Of a DNA stretch of 64,000 nucleotides, positions 28,213-38,115 are shown one piece after another. This stretch comes from Symbiodinium natans (taxonomy: Eukaryota > Sar > Dinophyceae > Suessiales > Symbiodiniaceae), in NCBI GenBank assembly GCA_905221605.1, contig CAJNDS010000733.1, forward strand, positions 1-64,000, in the 5' to 3' direction. The notes under the pieces are model-generated. The model made no database searches. It saw only the letters and a program-made list of their open reading frames with translations, and was not told where the DNA came from. Made by a program: the position numbers and the translations under genes. Positions within the stretch are counted from its first letter, which is position 1. Every line of letters begins with the position of its first letter.

Positions 28213-28369
28213 ACATGGTTGGCATTGGTTGACCCCCAAAATCAACGCCTAAAACCCTCAACCCTCAACCCTCAACCCTAAACCCTGACCCTAGAGCCTA
28301 AACCCTAAACCCAAAACCCCAAACCCCAAACCCAAAAAACCCCAAACCCAAAAAACACCAACCCAAGAC

Positions 28370-28426
28370 CGGCTTCAGTCTAGGAAGCGTGAGGCTACGT
28401 GGCAGCTGTTTCGCGTATACCCAGAG
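28370..28426 (-). CDS. Candidate exon
   Basis: Minus frame reads KLWVYAKQLPRSLTLPRLKP. With the island on the other side of the family B element (28584-28660, reads SACLLEAVAYGMVVAPVP) it would form one interrupted coding stretch. Confidence 0.45.
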
Positions 28427-28583
28427 CTTCCAAAACGCCTTAATTAAGGAATATACCCTACTTCATAACTATGATCCTTAGTATAAATTAGGGTATATTA
28501 AACCCTAAACCCTAAACCCTAAACCCCAAACCCTAAACCCTAAACCCCTTAATATTACTTAATCAAGGGGTTTTGGAAGATCT
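28427..28583. mobile_element. MITE family B copy split by a telomeric array
   Basis: CTTCCAAAACGCCTTAATTAAGG and TTTTGGAAGATCT ends are intact; a CCCTAAA array (28500-28548) replaces the inner part of the right arm. Confidence 0.8.
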
Positions 28584-29032
28584 GGGTACTGGGGCCACGA
28601 CCATCCCATAGGCCACGGCTTCCAACAGGCACGCGGACGTCGGGCGGAGCCTGCTGGGAATGGTTTAGGGTTTCGGGTTTAGGGTTTAGGGCTTAGGGCT
28701 TAGGGCTTAGGGTTTGGGGTTTAGGGTTTAGGGCTTCGGGTTTCGGGTTTATAGGGTTTATAGGGTCGAGGGTTCGTCCCTTCAGAACCCTAAAACAATC
28801 TTAAACGTCTTCCCTAAACCCTAAACCCGAAGCCCTAGACCCTCCCCCTCCCCGTCCCTAAGTGGGCGCATCCAAAACCCTTCATGCAAGCCTCAGCCCG
28901 AAACCCGAAACCCTACATGCCCTCCCCCAAGCCTCCATAGCCCCAAACCCCTCCCCCAGCACACACTTGGGGTATTCAGGGTTTAGGGTTTAGGGTTTAG
29001 GGTTTAGGGTTTAGGGTTTAGCGTTTAGGGTT

Positions 29033-29112
29033 TGTCTTGAGGCGTCTGCGATTTCGGATGGGGCACCCCAGCTACAAGTCGATTCTTCACAGGCTGAGCC
29101 CGGAGGCCACTC
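29033..29112 (-). CDS. Candidate exon
   Basis: Minus frame reads EWPPGSACEESTCSWGAPSE then IADASRQ, followed in sense by a telomeric repeat. Confidence 0.45.
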
Positions 29113-29221
29113 CTAAACCCTAAACCCTAAACCCTAAACCCTAAACCCTAAACCCTAAACCCTAAACCCTAAACCCTAAACCCTAAACCCTAAACCCTAA
29201 ACCCTAAACCCTTCTCAACCC

Positions 29222-29462
29222 TCAACCCTCAGAAGCGCCTGAACTGCAGATCCGGAGACACACTTTGCACCTGACGGAAAGGGGAAGGCGTGCGGGTTGA
29301 GAAGTCAGGGTCTAGGGTTTAGGGTTCAGGGTTCAGGGTTTAGGGTTTAGGGTTCAAAGGCCAGGGAATTTCGGACCCTGGTAGTTTGCGGCTTCGGAAC
29401 CTTGCCATTTCGAAGGTCCAGGGAACCTACTCGCGAACACAGGCTCTTGCCACAGGACCTTG
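29222..29462 (-). CDS. Two candidate exons
   Basis: 29222-29308 reads FSTRTPSPFRQVQSVSPDLQ on minus; 29350-29462 reads KVLWQEPVFASRFPGPSKWQ then GSEAANYQGPKFPG. A degenerate TTTAGGG array separates them. Unidentified. Confidence 0.45.
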
Positions 29463-29739
29463 AAAAGGGTTTAGGGTTTAAGGTTTAGGGTTTAGGGTTT
29501 AGGGTTTAGCCGACCCTAGACTCGAACGCTTTAGCCCTATCTATATAAGGGTATTTGCATGGTCCCTGAGTACTTATGGGCCCTTCAATCGGGACCCCCC
29601 TAGAAAAGCCAGGGGCCCAGAAGAACCCTTTAAACAGGCAAGGGGTAAGCCCTAAACACTAAACCCTAAACCCTAAACCCTAAACCCTAAACCCTAAACC
29701 CTAAACCCTAAACCTAGGGACCCTTGGACCCCAAACCCC

Positions 29740-29825
29740 GTACGCCCGAGATATTCCTAGCCCAAGCATGGTCCCATGGTACCGAAGCTCGAGTAGTCGC
29801 AGGATGAACTCGAAAAGGAGACATC
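29740..29825 (-). CDS. Candidate exon, hydrophobic
   Basis: Minus frame reads LLFEFILRLLELRYHGTMLG then LGI. The leucine-rich helix could be membrane-associated. Most upstream island of the minus series. Confidence 0.45.
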
Positions 29826-30195
29826 AGGGTTTAGGGTCTTCTAAGCTTAGGGTTTAGGGTTTAGGGTTTAGGGTTTAGGGTTTAGGGTTTAGGGTTTAGG
29901 GTTTAGGGTGTAGAGGGTCACTGTTCTAGCATTCATTCCAGGCTTAGTGAAAAACCCACCCGCCCAAAGAATCCCATAACATTAAGAAAATAAAAGGTTT
30001 CATCTTCCCCCAGAAAATTTTATTACCTACCCACGTTTTCCACTGAACCTTCTGGGGCCCCCAGAGAGTTTTACCTGCCCAATTCGTGGGAATTTTGACC
30101 CGAAAAACTCCGTAACAAAGTGGCATTTGGTGGCCGCGAAACCAAAAACAGTTGCAAGTTAAAAATAATTTGTTTAACTTGCAGCTTTTTTTGAG

Positions 30196-30277
30196 GGAAG
30201 GGGGGGGGGGGGGTGGGGGGGGAAGGGGGGGGGAGGGGGGGGGGAGGGGGGGGGAGGGGGAGGGGGGGTGGGGGGAC
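30196..30277. repeat. G-rich GGGGGA tract
   Basis: About 80 bp of G with interspersed A and T, quadruplex-forming. Preceded by a TTGCAAGTTAAA hairpin near 30160-30183. Confidence 0.95.
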
Positions 30278-30300
30278 CCAAGGCCACCGAACAAAAAGGG

Positions 30301-30755
30301 GGAGTTCGTGACTTTTGGGCCGAAAAGTCACCAACACCGCGAGCATTGGAACTCCAATGTTCGTGACTTTTCGGCCAGGGGGACCCCAATGTTCGTGACT
30401 TTTCGGCCTGACCGAAAAGTCACCAACATTGGGGTCAGATTGGCGGAAAAGTCACGAACATTGGGGTCACGAACATTGGGGTCAGATTGGCCGAAAAGTC
30501 ACGGACATTGGGGTCCCCAATGTTGGTGACCAAGCCGAAAAGTCACCAACATTGGGGTCAGATTGGCCGAAAAGTCACGAACATTGGGGTCAGTTTGGCC
30601 GAAAAGTCACGAACATTGGGGTCCCCAATGTTGGTGACCAAGCCGAAAAATCACCAACATTGGGGTCAGATTGGCCGAAAAGTCACGAACATTGGGGTCA
30701 GTTTGGCCGAAAAGTCACGAACATTGCGGGGCAGCTTGGCCGAAAAGTCCCGAAG
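30301..30755. repeat. 32-bp repeat block, partly inverted
   Basis: About 11 copies of GGCCGAAAAGTCACGAACATT...GGGGTCAGATT with variants CACCAAC and CACGGAC, plus inverted copies (GTGACTTTTCGGCC near 30364 and 30396) and CCCCAATGTTGGTGAC palindromic linkers. Long frames across it are repeat translation. Confidence 0.9.
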
Positions 30756-30757
30756 GT

Positions 30758-30845
30758 TTAAATATAAATATAAATATATAAATATATAAATATATAAATA
30801 AATAAATAAATAAATATATATATATATATATATGTATATATATGT
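30758..30845. repeat. AT-rich AAATATA/TATA tract
   Basis: TAAATATA and TATATA repeat closing the 32-bp repeat block. A 40-bp palindrome GGGCCCATAG...ATATGGGCC follows at 30868-30907. Confidence 0.9.
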
Positions 30846-31040
30846 GATAAAGAGGGTTTAGGGTTTAGGGCCCATAGAAGTTGGCCTTCTGAAGCCATAT
30901 GGGCCTTGCTAAATGCCTTAAACCCCTAAACCCTAAACCTCCGACTCCTACACTACAGCCCCTGAAGCCCTTAAGCTTAAGCCCCCCCCCCCCCCCCCCC
31001 CGCGAGTTTTAAACCCCGAAACCCTAAACCTCAACCCTAC

Positions 31041-31140
31041 AAACTTAAACACCCAAATCCGGAAGACGAACAAGTGGAGGTTGCGCCAAAATTATGGGCA
31101 CACGTTGGCGCTTTTGGAGACTAAACTATCAGCGGTGTTT
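31041..31140 (+). other. Exon-like island
   Basis: Plus frame reads IRKTNKWRLRQNYGHTLALL then ETKLSAVFLRE; a second plus frame is open. Followed at 31250-31320 by an island reading KREPKRAKSFFKSCAPM. Confidence 0.35.
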
Positions 31141-31440
31141 TTGCGAGAATAGTTCCCAGGCAGGATATGGGGTCCCTTAAAAGGGAGCCCTTCTTAAAAA
31201 ACAGGGACCTTATTCAGAGGGGTCTATATATCCCCAAAGGTCCCCCTAATCCTATCCCCCAAAAAAGCAAGAGGGAGCCCAAGAGGGCCAAGAGCTTTTT
31301 CAAGTCCTGTGCCCCAATGTAGTTAGTTTCTATGGAGATTCCTCCTACACCCTAAACCCTAAACCCTAAACCCTAAACCCTAAACCCCAAAACCCTAAAC
31401 CCTAAACCCTAAACCCAAAACCCTAAACCCTAAACCCTAA

Positions 31441-31543
31441 ATGTGCCAATACCAGCAACCCCGGGGTCCCGCGCCAACGTGGATTCGGGCACCTTCAGCA
31501 AGGCCTGTGTGCATTGGATCGCCCTCAAACCGAAAGGCCACTA
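31441..31543. other. Exon-like island, strand ambiguous
   Basis: Plus reads VPIPATPGSRANVDSGTFSK then ACVHWIALKPKGH; minus reads VAFRFEGDPMHTGLAEGARI. Both protein-like. Confidence 0.35.
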
Positions 31544-31763
31544 AATAGGTAAAGGGTTTAGCGCTTAGGGCTTAGGGTTTAGGGTTTAGGGTTTAGAGTT
31601 TAGGGCTTGGGATGTATGTAGGGTTGAGGGCTCAAGGTTTGGGGGCGGGGCCGCTTCTGGGGCTTGTTTCGGTTCAGACGTCAGGGTCTGTGGTTGAGGG
31701 TTTGAGGCGTGCGTTCCCCTAAACCCTAAACCCTAAACCCTACAACCCCTCAGCCTTAGGGGC

Positions 31764-32046
31764 TCTTCCGCGGTCGCGGCTTCAGGGGCCACAGGCTGAG
31801 GAGTTAGTTCGGCCTGTCGGCTGCTCTCTTGACATTGGCAGGGGCTTCCGACAATTGGGGCAGGGTACCCTAAACCCTAAACCCTAAACCCTCAACCCTC
31901 AACCCTAAGCCGATTTTTGGGGTTGCTATGACAGGAGTGCAGTATTTGGGGGTTTTGGCATCCCTGTTCGGGACATGCTCAGTCAGGAACCTGCAAACGG
32001 GCCGCTGCCGGAAGTTTTGCAGACGCAAATTCCCAACTCTCAGCCC
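31764..32046 (+). CDS. Two candidate exons
   Basis: 31764-31867 reads QGPQAEELVRPVGCSLDIGR; 31912-32046 reads DFWGCYDRSAVFGGFGIPVR then DMLSQEPANG. A short CCCTAAA array separates them. The second is also open on minus. Product unknown. Confidence 0.4.
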
Positions 32047-32207
32047 GAAACCCCTAACCCTAAACCCAAGACCCCAGGCCTTAAACCCGAAACCCTAAAC
32101 CCGAAACCCTAAACGATAAACCCTAAACCCTAAACCCTAAACCCTAAACCCTAAACCCTAAACCCTAAACCCTCAACCCTCAAACCTAAACCCTAAACCC
32201 TCCACTC

Positions 32208-32297
32208 CAACCTGCAGCATGCCATCCTCCTGGTCTGCTCCAGGCCGGCTGCTTTCCAACACGATCTGGCGAGAGACAAGCGTATCCGAAACCAGGG
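32208..32297 (+). CDS. Candidate exon
   Basis: Plus frame reads LQHAILLVCSRPAAFQHDLA then RDKRIRNQ. Confidence 0.4.
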
Positions 32298-32461
32298 TTC
32301 AGGTTTAGGGTTTAGGGTTTAGGGTTTAGGGTTTAGGGTTTAGGGTTTAGGGTTTAGGGTTCAGGGTTCAGGGTTCAGAATTCAGGATTCAGGCACAGGG
32401 GTTAGGGTGTGGGGTCTCCCAAGCCTGAACTGAAACCTTAAACCACAAAACCCGAAAAGTA

Positions 32462-32912
32462 GGGTTTTGGAAGAAGAAGCCCTCAACCCTGGCGTCGTGC
32501 TGGAGGATCTTGGGGATTCGAACCTGAGTCCCGTAAAGCGATCTCAACCCTTACTTTTCTCTTTTTTTAGGGTCCGAAAAGTATTCCTAAACAGGAGCCT
32601 CTTAAACCCAACTAAGAACAACTACAACATATCCCGAGGGCCTACCCTAAACCCCTAAAGCCTAAACCCCAGAAAACCCTTAACCCCAAACACTTCTTCG
32701 GGGCTTCTCCTAAACCCTAAACCCTAAACCCTAAACCCTAAACCCTAAACCCTAAACCCCAAACCCTAAACCCTAAACCCTAAACCCTAAACCCTAAACC
32801 CTAAACCCTAAACCCCCCGGTGCCGTGAGAGCCTCCAGGAAGCCTCGAAGCTCTCCGATGGAGATGCGTTCACCCAGCTGCTCCCACCTCGGAAGTCCCA
32901 CTGCGCCTTTAG
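32462..32912 (+). CDS. Two candidate exons
   Basis: 32462-32545 reads NPGVVLEDLGDSNLSPVKRS; 32818-32912 reads RCRESLQEASKLSDGDAFTQ. A long CCCTAAA array (32709-32815) lies between. Confidence 0.4.
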
Positions 32913-32935
32913 GGTCTTTGGGGTTTTTTGAGGGT

Positions 32936-33052
32936 TTTTAGCGTTTTTAGGGCTTTTAGGGTTTTTAGGGTTTTTAGAGTTTTTAGGGTTTTTAGGGATT
33001 TTAGGGTTTTTAAGGATTTTAGGGGTTTTAGGGTTTTTAGGGGTTTAGGGTT
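32936..33052. repeat. TTTTTAGGG 9-bp array
   Basis: About 12 units of TTTTTAGGG with point variants. Confidence 0.9.
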
Positions 33053-33654
33053 TTTGGGTTTAGGGGACTCCTGCCGACCTACGCCCCAAACCCTTTCAAG
33101 CCAAGGCCCGAAGAGTGTCCAGCTTAGGGTAGTCAGCCCGAAACCCTAAGCCCTAAACCCTAAACACTAAACCCAAAATCTGAAGCCTAACCCCCCCGCA
33201 GGGTTTGCAGGACAAGCGCTTGGGGCTCCTAGGGTTCAGGGTGTGAGTGCACGCACTGTGTCCGGGTAGGGTTTAGGGTTTAGGGTCAAGGGTCTAGGGC
33301 TTAGGGTGAGTAATTCTTCCTAGAACGATTGCGGGGTGAGTGGGGCTGCAGGGTTTCAGGGGCTTCATGTGCCTTTTGAGGGAGTTATGGCTTATGCGGC
33401 TTGTGGGACTCCATGTCTATGGTGGAACCCATAAATGGGAATCAAACTTGGACCTGAAAGGGCTTCGGGTTGAGGTAATAATATATGGAGACTTATAATT
33501 CCCTTAGAGGATCGCTACGTAAGAAGGCCCCCCAAACCCAAGGGTAAACACCCTCAAACGGGGTCTGAAAACTGGGGCTTAGGATGCAGGAGTTGCTTTG
33601 ATGTTGTGTTTATAGGATTTGGGGTTTAGGGTTTAGGGTTTCGGGGTGTCCCCT

Positions 33655-33775
33655 TGCAGCTACTGCCGATACACTCCCAACGCCCGCGTAAATCTCGTGC
33701 TGGTGTTGTGCTGATGGACGGGTTCAGGGTGTCAGGCCAAAGCGGCACACCGCCAATGGCCTCACCCTGCATGTA
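33655..33775. other. Exon-like island, strand ambiguous
   Basis: Minus reads YMQGEAIGGVPLWPDTLNPS; two plus frames are open. The region 33290-33600 before it shows no feature. Confidence 0.3.
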
Positions 33776-33859
33776 CCCAAAGAGCCCAATGTGGCTTAAT
33801 TAAGGAATATTCCTTAAATCATATAGGGATCCTTAATATGGTTTATTGGGCTCTTTGGG
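33776..33859. mobile_element. MITE family A copy 3, internally deleted
   Basis: Left arm complete; right arm reduced to GTTTATTGGGCTCTTTGGG. TA on both flanks. Confidence 0.85.
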
Positions 33860-33871
33860 TAGGGTTTAGGG

Positions 33872-34170
33872 TTAAAGGTGCTGCCATGCGAAGTTAAAGG
33901 CCCGGCATTTGGAGCCAGTTCCTCGGGAGCCAGCTCCCCGAACCATGCGGCGCTCCAGTGTGAGGCTGGACAGCTGCGGCTCACCTTGCACCATGAACCC
34001 TGCTGCCGAGCGCGCCTGCTCTTGCAACGCCTCCAGTTGTGCGAGCCACGTGTCTCTTGTCTTCGGTACAGACTGGCGTTGCTTGACGCTTTGCGCACCT
34101 GGGTCGCACAGCAAAGATTCTGACCGAATATGCAGCCACGTCAGGCCATCTCGCAGCTGGACCCCTAGAG
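33872..34170. CDS. Long exon candidate, strand unresolved
   Basis: Minus frame open for 99 codons (contains TRDTWLAQLEALQEQARSAA, with GTGAGC inside as a possible donor). Plus frame open for 81 codons (contains RLALLDALRTWVAQQRF). Antisense mirroring of a real exon explains one of them. Confidence 0.4.
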
Positions 34171-34383
34171 TACCCCCAAAAGCCCAAAACCCTAAAATCC
34201 TAAATCCCTACAACCCTAAACCCCAAACCCCAAATCTCAACCCCCAACCCTCAACCCGAAACCCTAGACCCTCAACTCAACCCTCAACCCTCAAACGCTA
34301 AACCCTCAACTCTACCCTCAACTCTATGCCCCAAACCCCAAACACCCCCAAACCCTAAACCCTAAACCCACGAAGCCCCTGAG

Positions 34384-34552
34384 CCCTGGGTGCAGCTCCT
34401 GCGGCGCTAAACCCTAAACCCTAAACCCTAAACCCTAGACCCTAAACCCTAAACCCTAAACCCTAAACCCTAAACCCTAAACCCTAAACCCTAAACCCTA
34501 AACCCTAAAGGCCCTAAACCCCAACTGCGGCCCCGGGTGCAGCTCCTGCGGC
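34384..34552. repeat. 22-bp duplication flanking a telomeric array
   Basis: CCCTGGGTGCAGCTCCTGCG(GC) at 34384-34405 and CCCCGGGTGCAGCTCCTGCG(GC) at 34531-34552 bracket a CCCTAAA array of about 13 units. Confidence 0.9.
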
Positions 34553-34605
34553 AGGAGCATCGCAAGGGCATCGACAGGGCCAGCGAACCTCGGATCGCCC
34601 CCCCC
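34525..34605 (+). CDS. Candidate exon at a duplicated junction
   Basis: Plus reads RVQLLRQEHRKGIDRASEPR; the unit left of the array reads EAPEPWVQLLR. Removing array plus one duplicate gives EPWVQLLRQEHRKG, with GT and AG available inside the duplicate. Confidence 0.45.
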
Positions 34606-34908
34606 CCCACGCCGCCGCGGAAGGGTTTAGGGTTTAGGGGTTTAGGGGTTTAGGGTTTAGGGGGGTTTAGGGTTTAGGGTTTAGGCTGGTTTAGGGTTTA
34701 GGGTTTAGGGTTTAGGGTTTAGGGTTTAGGGTTTAGGGTTTAGGGTTTAGGGTTTAGGGTGGTTTAGGGGGGTTTAGGGTTTGGGGTTTGGGGTTTGGGG
34801 TTTGGGGTTTAGGGGCCGAGGGCTTTTCGAGACCAGGGTTTGCGGTTTAGGGCTTCGGGGCTCAGGATTGTTGAGGGAGGTTGATGAATCCAAAGCCTAC
34901 ACTCTAAA

Positions 34909-35065
34909 TCATGGGTTCTCTTATACTACCCCCCTCTATACTACCCCCCGAGGTTCCCCCCCCAAATTAAGGCTATTTAGGGATAATTAAGTCTAATTAA
35001 GGTTATTTAAAGGGGGAACTTACGGGGGCTAGTATAGAAGGGGGTAGCAGGGGAAGAACCCATGA
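34909..35065. mobile_element. MITE family E, complete
   Basis: TCATGGGTTCTC opposes GGAAGAACCCATGA, flanked by CTAAA on both sides (5-bp duplication). The interior has ACTACCCCC and GGGGGCTAGTAT arms around AATTAAGGCTATTTAGGG. Confidence 0.8.
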
Positions 35066-35224
35066 CTAAACTTCCAACAACGCCTAGACCCTGAACCCTA
35101 ATCACACGTATAAGCCCTCATCCCGAAACCATAATTTTTAGGGTTTAAGGTATACGGCTTAGGGGTTATCTGCATCCCGGGCCGAGACTCGAACCTGGTT
35201 TCAGGGTTTGGGTTAACCTAAGGG

Positions 35225-35355
35225 GTACCCTGCGGGGGTTCTGGCCAGGACTCCGGAAAAAAGCGTCCCACTACCTTTGTGCAGTGGGGACCCTTTGAAA
35301 CTCGCCTGGGACCCTGCGACCCCCGCGACCTTCCCAGGCTAGCATTCCAGCTCCT
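35225..35355 (+). CDS. Candidate exon
   Basis: Plus frame reads SGQDSGKKRPTTFVQWGPFE then TRLGPCDPRDLPRLAFQL. 43 open codons, protein-like. Confidence 0.45.
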
Positions 35356-35382
35356 AAACCCTAAACCCTAAACCCTCCTTAT

Positions 35383-35610
35383 GTGGGAACAAAAAAACAC
35401 TTGCCTTCTGGACACGATGAGGCGCCTGGGAGCCCGCTGGGACCGCTGTGGGACCCCGCCGACCCCTGTTTCGTTTCACTCGAGAATGTAGTATCCCGAC
35501 TAGTGCGCCCCCCTGGAAATGTGAAAACAAAACGAAAAACTATTCAGGGGGTCTATTTGAGGGGGTCCCCCGGAATTGTGAAAAAATCGGGCGATGCAAA
35601 ATTTCGCTGA
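35383..35610 (+). CDS. 75-codon ORF
   Basis: Plus frame from ATG to TGA, contains DPADPCFVSLENVVSRLVRP. Lies in a telomere-free stretch; could be an exon or a small gene. Unidentified. Confidence 0.3.
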   Translation: MGTKKHLPSGHDEAPGSPLGPLWDPADPCFVSLENVVSRLVRPPGNVKTKRKTIQGVYLRGSPGIVKKSGDAKFR

Positions 35611-35672
35611 GCCTGAGAAACCAAAGATCTGAGCCTGAGCAAAGGTCTAAAGCCTGAAACCTTGAGGCCTGA

Positions 35673-36010
35673 GGTTGTCGGGCCCTGAAATCTTAAGTCT
35701 CCAGGCCAGCCCCAAAGCTAAAAGATTTCCTTACACAATGCTTTTGTACCGAGGCCAGGCAATCAAATTTCAAAGGGGGTAGTCCAGCAGTTGCCCGAAT
35801 GCCGTATAATGTAAAACGCTTGGTCCCCCGGAAACATTTTTTTTGCGGGCTAGTTGGGTTTGGCTCCAGGCTTTCTAAGCTGTCGGGCCCTGACATCTTA
35901 AGTCTCCCGGCCAGCGTCAAAGCTAAGATCTCCTTATAAAATGCTTTTGTACCGAGGCCAAGCAATCAAATTTCACGGGAGGTAGTCCAGCAGCTGCCCG
36001 AATGCCGTCT
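35673..36010. repeat. Tandem duplication, about 135-bp copies 205 bp apart
   Basis: GTCGGGCCCTGAAATCTTAA... (35673-35815) recurs as GTCGGGCCCTGACATCTTAA... (35878-36010), both running through TTGTACCGAGGCCA and CAGCAG-T/C-TGCCCGAATGCC. Confidence 0.9.
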
Positions 36011-36179
36011 CACCTCGAAGCAATTACACTGGACAGAAAGGTGCCAAGCATCGGTGAGGTGGCAAGTGTACGTGTCCACTTGATATGCCGGTCAGTACGA
36101 TCCCAAATATATAGGCAATGGTAAACGGTTTACGCGTCATCTACTCCTCTAATTGAAAACTGGGCCTGCAAGAAAGCTC

Positions 36180-37060
36180 CTAAGTGTCTTTGTAGCATCC
36201 CATGAGGGCCACTTCAACTTTTGCTTTACCGTTTATATCCGTTTTGCATCGCTTAAGCACCGGCCGGGTACGTGGAGTCGGTGGCCACAATGGCCACTTC
36301 AACCATGTGCCCGCTTTGCTCTGGGCACTGATTGGCCTCAAAGGAATTCTCTCTGATGTTTCTGCACAGAGGTCACACTTCATGCCACAAGACAAGCGAG
36401 ATGCCACTGTACAGCTTGCGAGCACGTGGTTGCCTCCAGGCAGTGAGTCCTCTCCAGCTTGCGTGCAAACTGCCCTCACTGCGCTGATAACATGGTAATT
36501 ACCCCACTCCACCCTGTGGGCTCCCCATCACTCCCCATCACTCGCACACTTGCAGAGGGCAATCTCTCCTGCAATGTCCTTCGCATTTCTTGCATTGCAG
36601 TGCGCAATGGCAGCAACTTCCCGGGCTTGCCCTGCAGATTCTTGAAATCAACTACGTGCGCGCTGCAACTGAGCTCCCGAGACAGCCTAGACTCTGGGCG
36701 CAGGCTCGGGCGAATGGCCGTGAAACCCGGAAGGACCACGCGGCAAGGAGGCGCCTTACCCTGCACTTTCCGCCGCTTGGGACATGCTGGGGACACCAAC
36801 GGACTTGATGGCACATAACGGTAGGCGCGACTTTCCACTGACTGCGCTTCTTGTGCTGGCGGCGGCGCCTGCGCCTGAGTCGCTCCAGTCCAAGTCCGAG
36901 GCCAGCCGCTCCGCACCCACGATCTCGGCTGCCTCGCGCAGACAACCCTCGCCATCACTTGCCGCTCCCACCGACATGTTGTCCTGGTCCGTGTCCTGCT
37001 CCACGGCAGTAGATGCCCAGGCGTGCCACTGCGGCCTGCCTGCGTGCCAGTCACTGGATT
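36180..37060 (-). CDS. Minus-strand coding region, three frame segments
   Basis: From 37060 the minus strand reads DWHAGRPQWHAW then DQDNMSVGAASDGEG; a second frame near 36780-36530 reads RLSRELSCSAHVVDFKNLQG; a third from 36512 to a stop at 36180 reads ASRLSCGMKCDLCAETSERI. No telomeric repeat interrupts. Either exons with unmarked introns or a decayed gene. Antisense frames are long too. Confidence 0.4.
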
Positions 37061-37134
37061 AAGGATCGACCCTAGCTGATATCGTGGTCTATGTCTCTAG
37101 CGGTTTCCAAGCTAGCGGTTCAAAAAAGAAAATA

Positions 37135-37335
37135 TCATGAGAGGGCGGTGCTCCTAGTACTTAGTCTACACACTCTCAGCCGCTTCGGCAACTTCACTCC
37201 CTCCACCCCTTCCGGCGGATTCACTGGCTGCCCATTCAGAACCAAGTCAGGGACCTCGGAAACGTTTTCGCGACGGCCTCTGCCCAGTCGAATAAGCTTG
37301 AGTTGCGGCCGTTTCTCCCTTCTGTTGTGAGGCTT
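37135..37335 (-). CDS. Candidate exon between MITE A and 36-37 kb region
   Basis: Minus frame reads RREKRPQLKLIRLGRGRREN then VSEVPDLVLNGQPVNPPEG, ending in TGA. Joins across the family A element to the 37436-37524 island as KVPLRPHNRREKRPQ. Confidence 0.5.
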   Translation of the reverse strand, partial: KPHNRREKRPQLKLIRLGRGRRENVSEVPDLVLNGQPVNPPEGVEGVKLPKRLRVCRLSTRSTALS

Positions 37336-37435
37336 CCCAAAGAGCCCAATATTGCTTAATTACGGAATATTCCTTAAATCATATAGGGATCCTTAATATG
37401 ATTTAAGGTATATACCTTAATTAAGCAATATTGGG
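37336..37435. mobile_element. MITE family A copy 4
   Basis: Left end CCCAAAGAGCCC intact, right end truncated at ATTGGG. Would be an intron of the minus-strand candidate gene. Confidence 0.85.
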
Positions 37436-37524
37436 AGGGCGGAGCGGAACTTTTCGTGCGACGCTGCAGACGACCTCGGCCCGGGATGTAACGCCTCGCC
37501 GACACGCGCTCCACGCATCGGCCA
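37436..37524 (-). CDS. Candidate exon between two family A elements
   Basis: Minus frame reads VADAWSACRRGVTSRAEVVC then SVARKVPLRP; another minus frame is open. Its length and position between two identical-family elements suggest both elements are introns. Confidence 0.45.
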
Positions 37525-37633
37525 CCCAAAGAGCCCAACATTGCTTAATTAAGGAATATACCTTAAATCATATTAAGGATCCCTATATGATGTAAGGAAT
37601 ATTCCTTAATTAAGCAATATTGGGCTCTTTGGG
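37525..37633. mobile_element. MITE family A copy 5
   Basis: Complete palindrome; CA on both flanks (2-bp duplication). Confidence 0.9.
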
Positions 37634-37684
37634 CACCCGGCCCAACGGAGGAGCTTAATAAGCAGCCCCAAAAATTTGTTTGCA
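37634..37684 (-). CDS. Candidate exon with polypyrimidine acceptor
   Basis: Minus: TTTCGCTTATTTCAG precedes (S)ANKFLGLLIKLLRWAG. The clean pyrimidine tract and AG make it one of the better splice sites in this region. Confidence 0.45.
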
Positions 37685-37892
37685 CTGAAATAAGCGAAAA
37701 CGAAAAAGTAAGCCCCCTTGATAGTGGGTTGGGGGTAGAAACCCTAAACCCTAAAAGAGTTGAGTCTGGGTGGGTCTAGGGTGGGTGTCACTTAGCTGCG
37801 CTGGACGGGTGTTTTACATCCGAGCGAGCGAATACGACCTACACACCCTAAATCCTAAACCCTAAACCCTAAACCCTAAACTCTAAGCCCGA

Positions 37893-37975
37893 GCCACGCG
37901 GAGAGGTCCTGCGCCAGGGCTTCGATGAGAGCTTGGCCAGCCAGGTTGCAGCCGCTGTAGATGCCCCTGGGATGG
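37893..37975 (-). CDS. Candidate exon
   Basis: Minus frame reads GIYSGCNLAGQALIEALAQD then LSAWLG. Good codon pattern with G/C at third positions. Confidence 0.5.
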
Positions 37976-38021
37976 GGATTTAGTCCCTAAACCCTAAACC
38001 CTAAACCCTAAATTTAGTTCC

Positions 38022-38115
38022 GGATCTTCCAAAACCCGCTCTTTAAGGAATAGACCCTGATTTGTGCTCAGGATCATGATGATGAATTATAGGATATATT
38101 TATTAATTCAACAAG
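38022..38115. mobile_element. MITE family B copy, right end lost
   Basis: GGATCTTCCAAAACCC left end, GGATCATGATG centre and a degraded right arm. Lies between 15-bp near-duplicates (37967-37981, 38126-38140). Confidence 0.6.

Noticed and set aside
30071-30789. ORFs rich in Pro or with repeated EKSRTLGS
   Set aside because: They translate the G-rich tract and the 32-bp repeat, not a gene.
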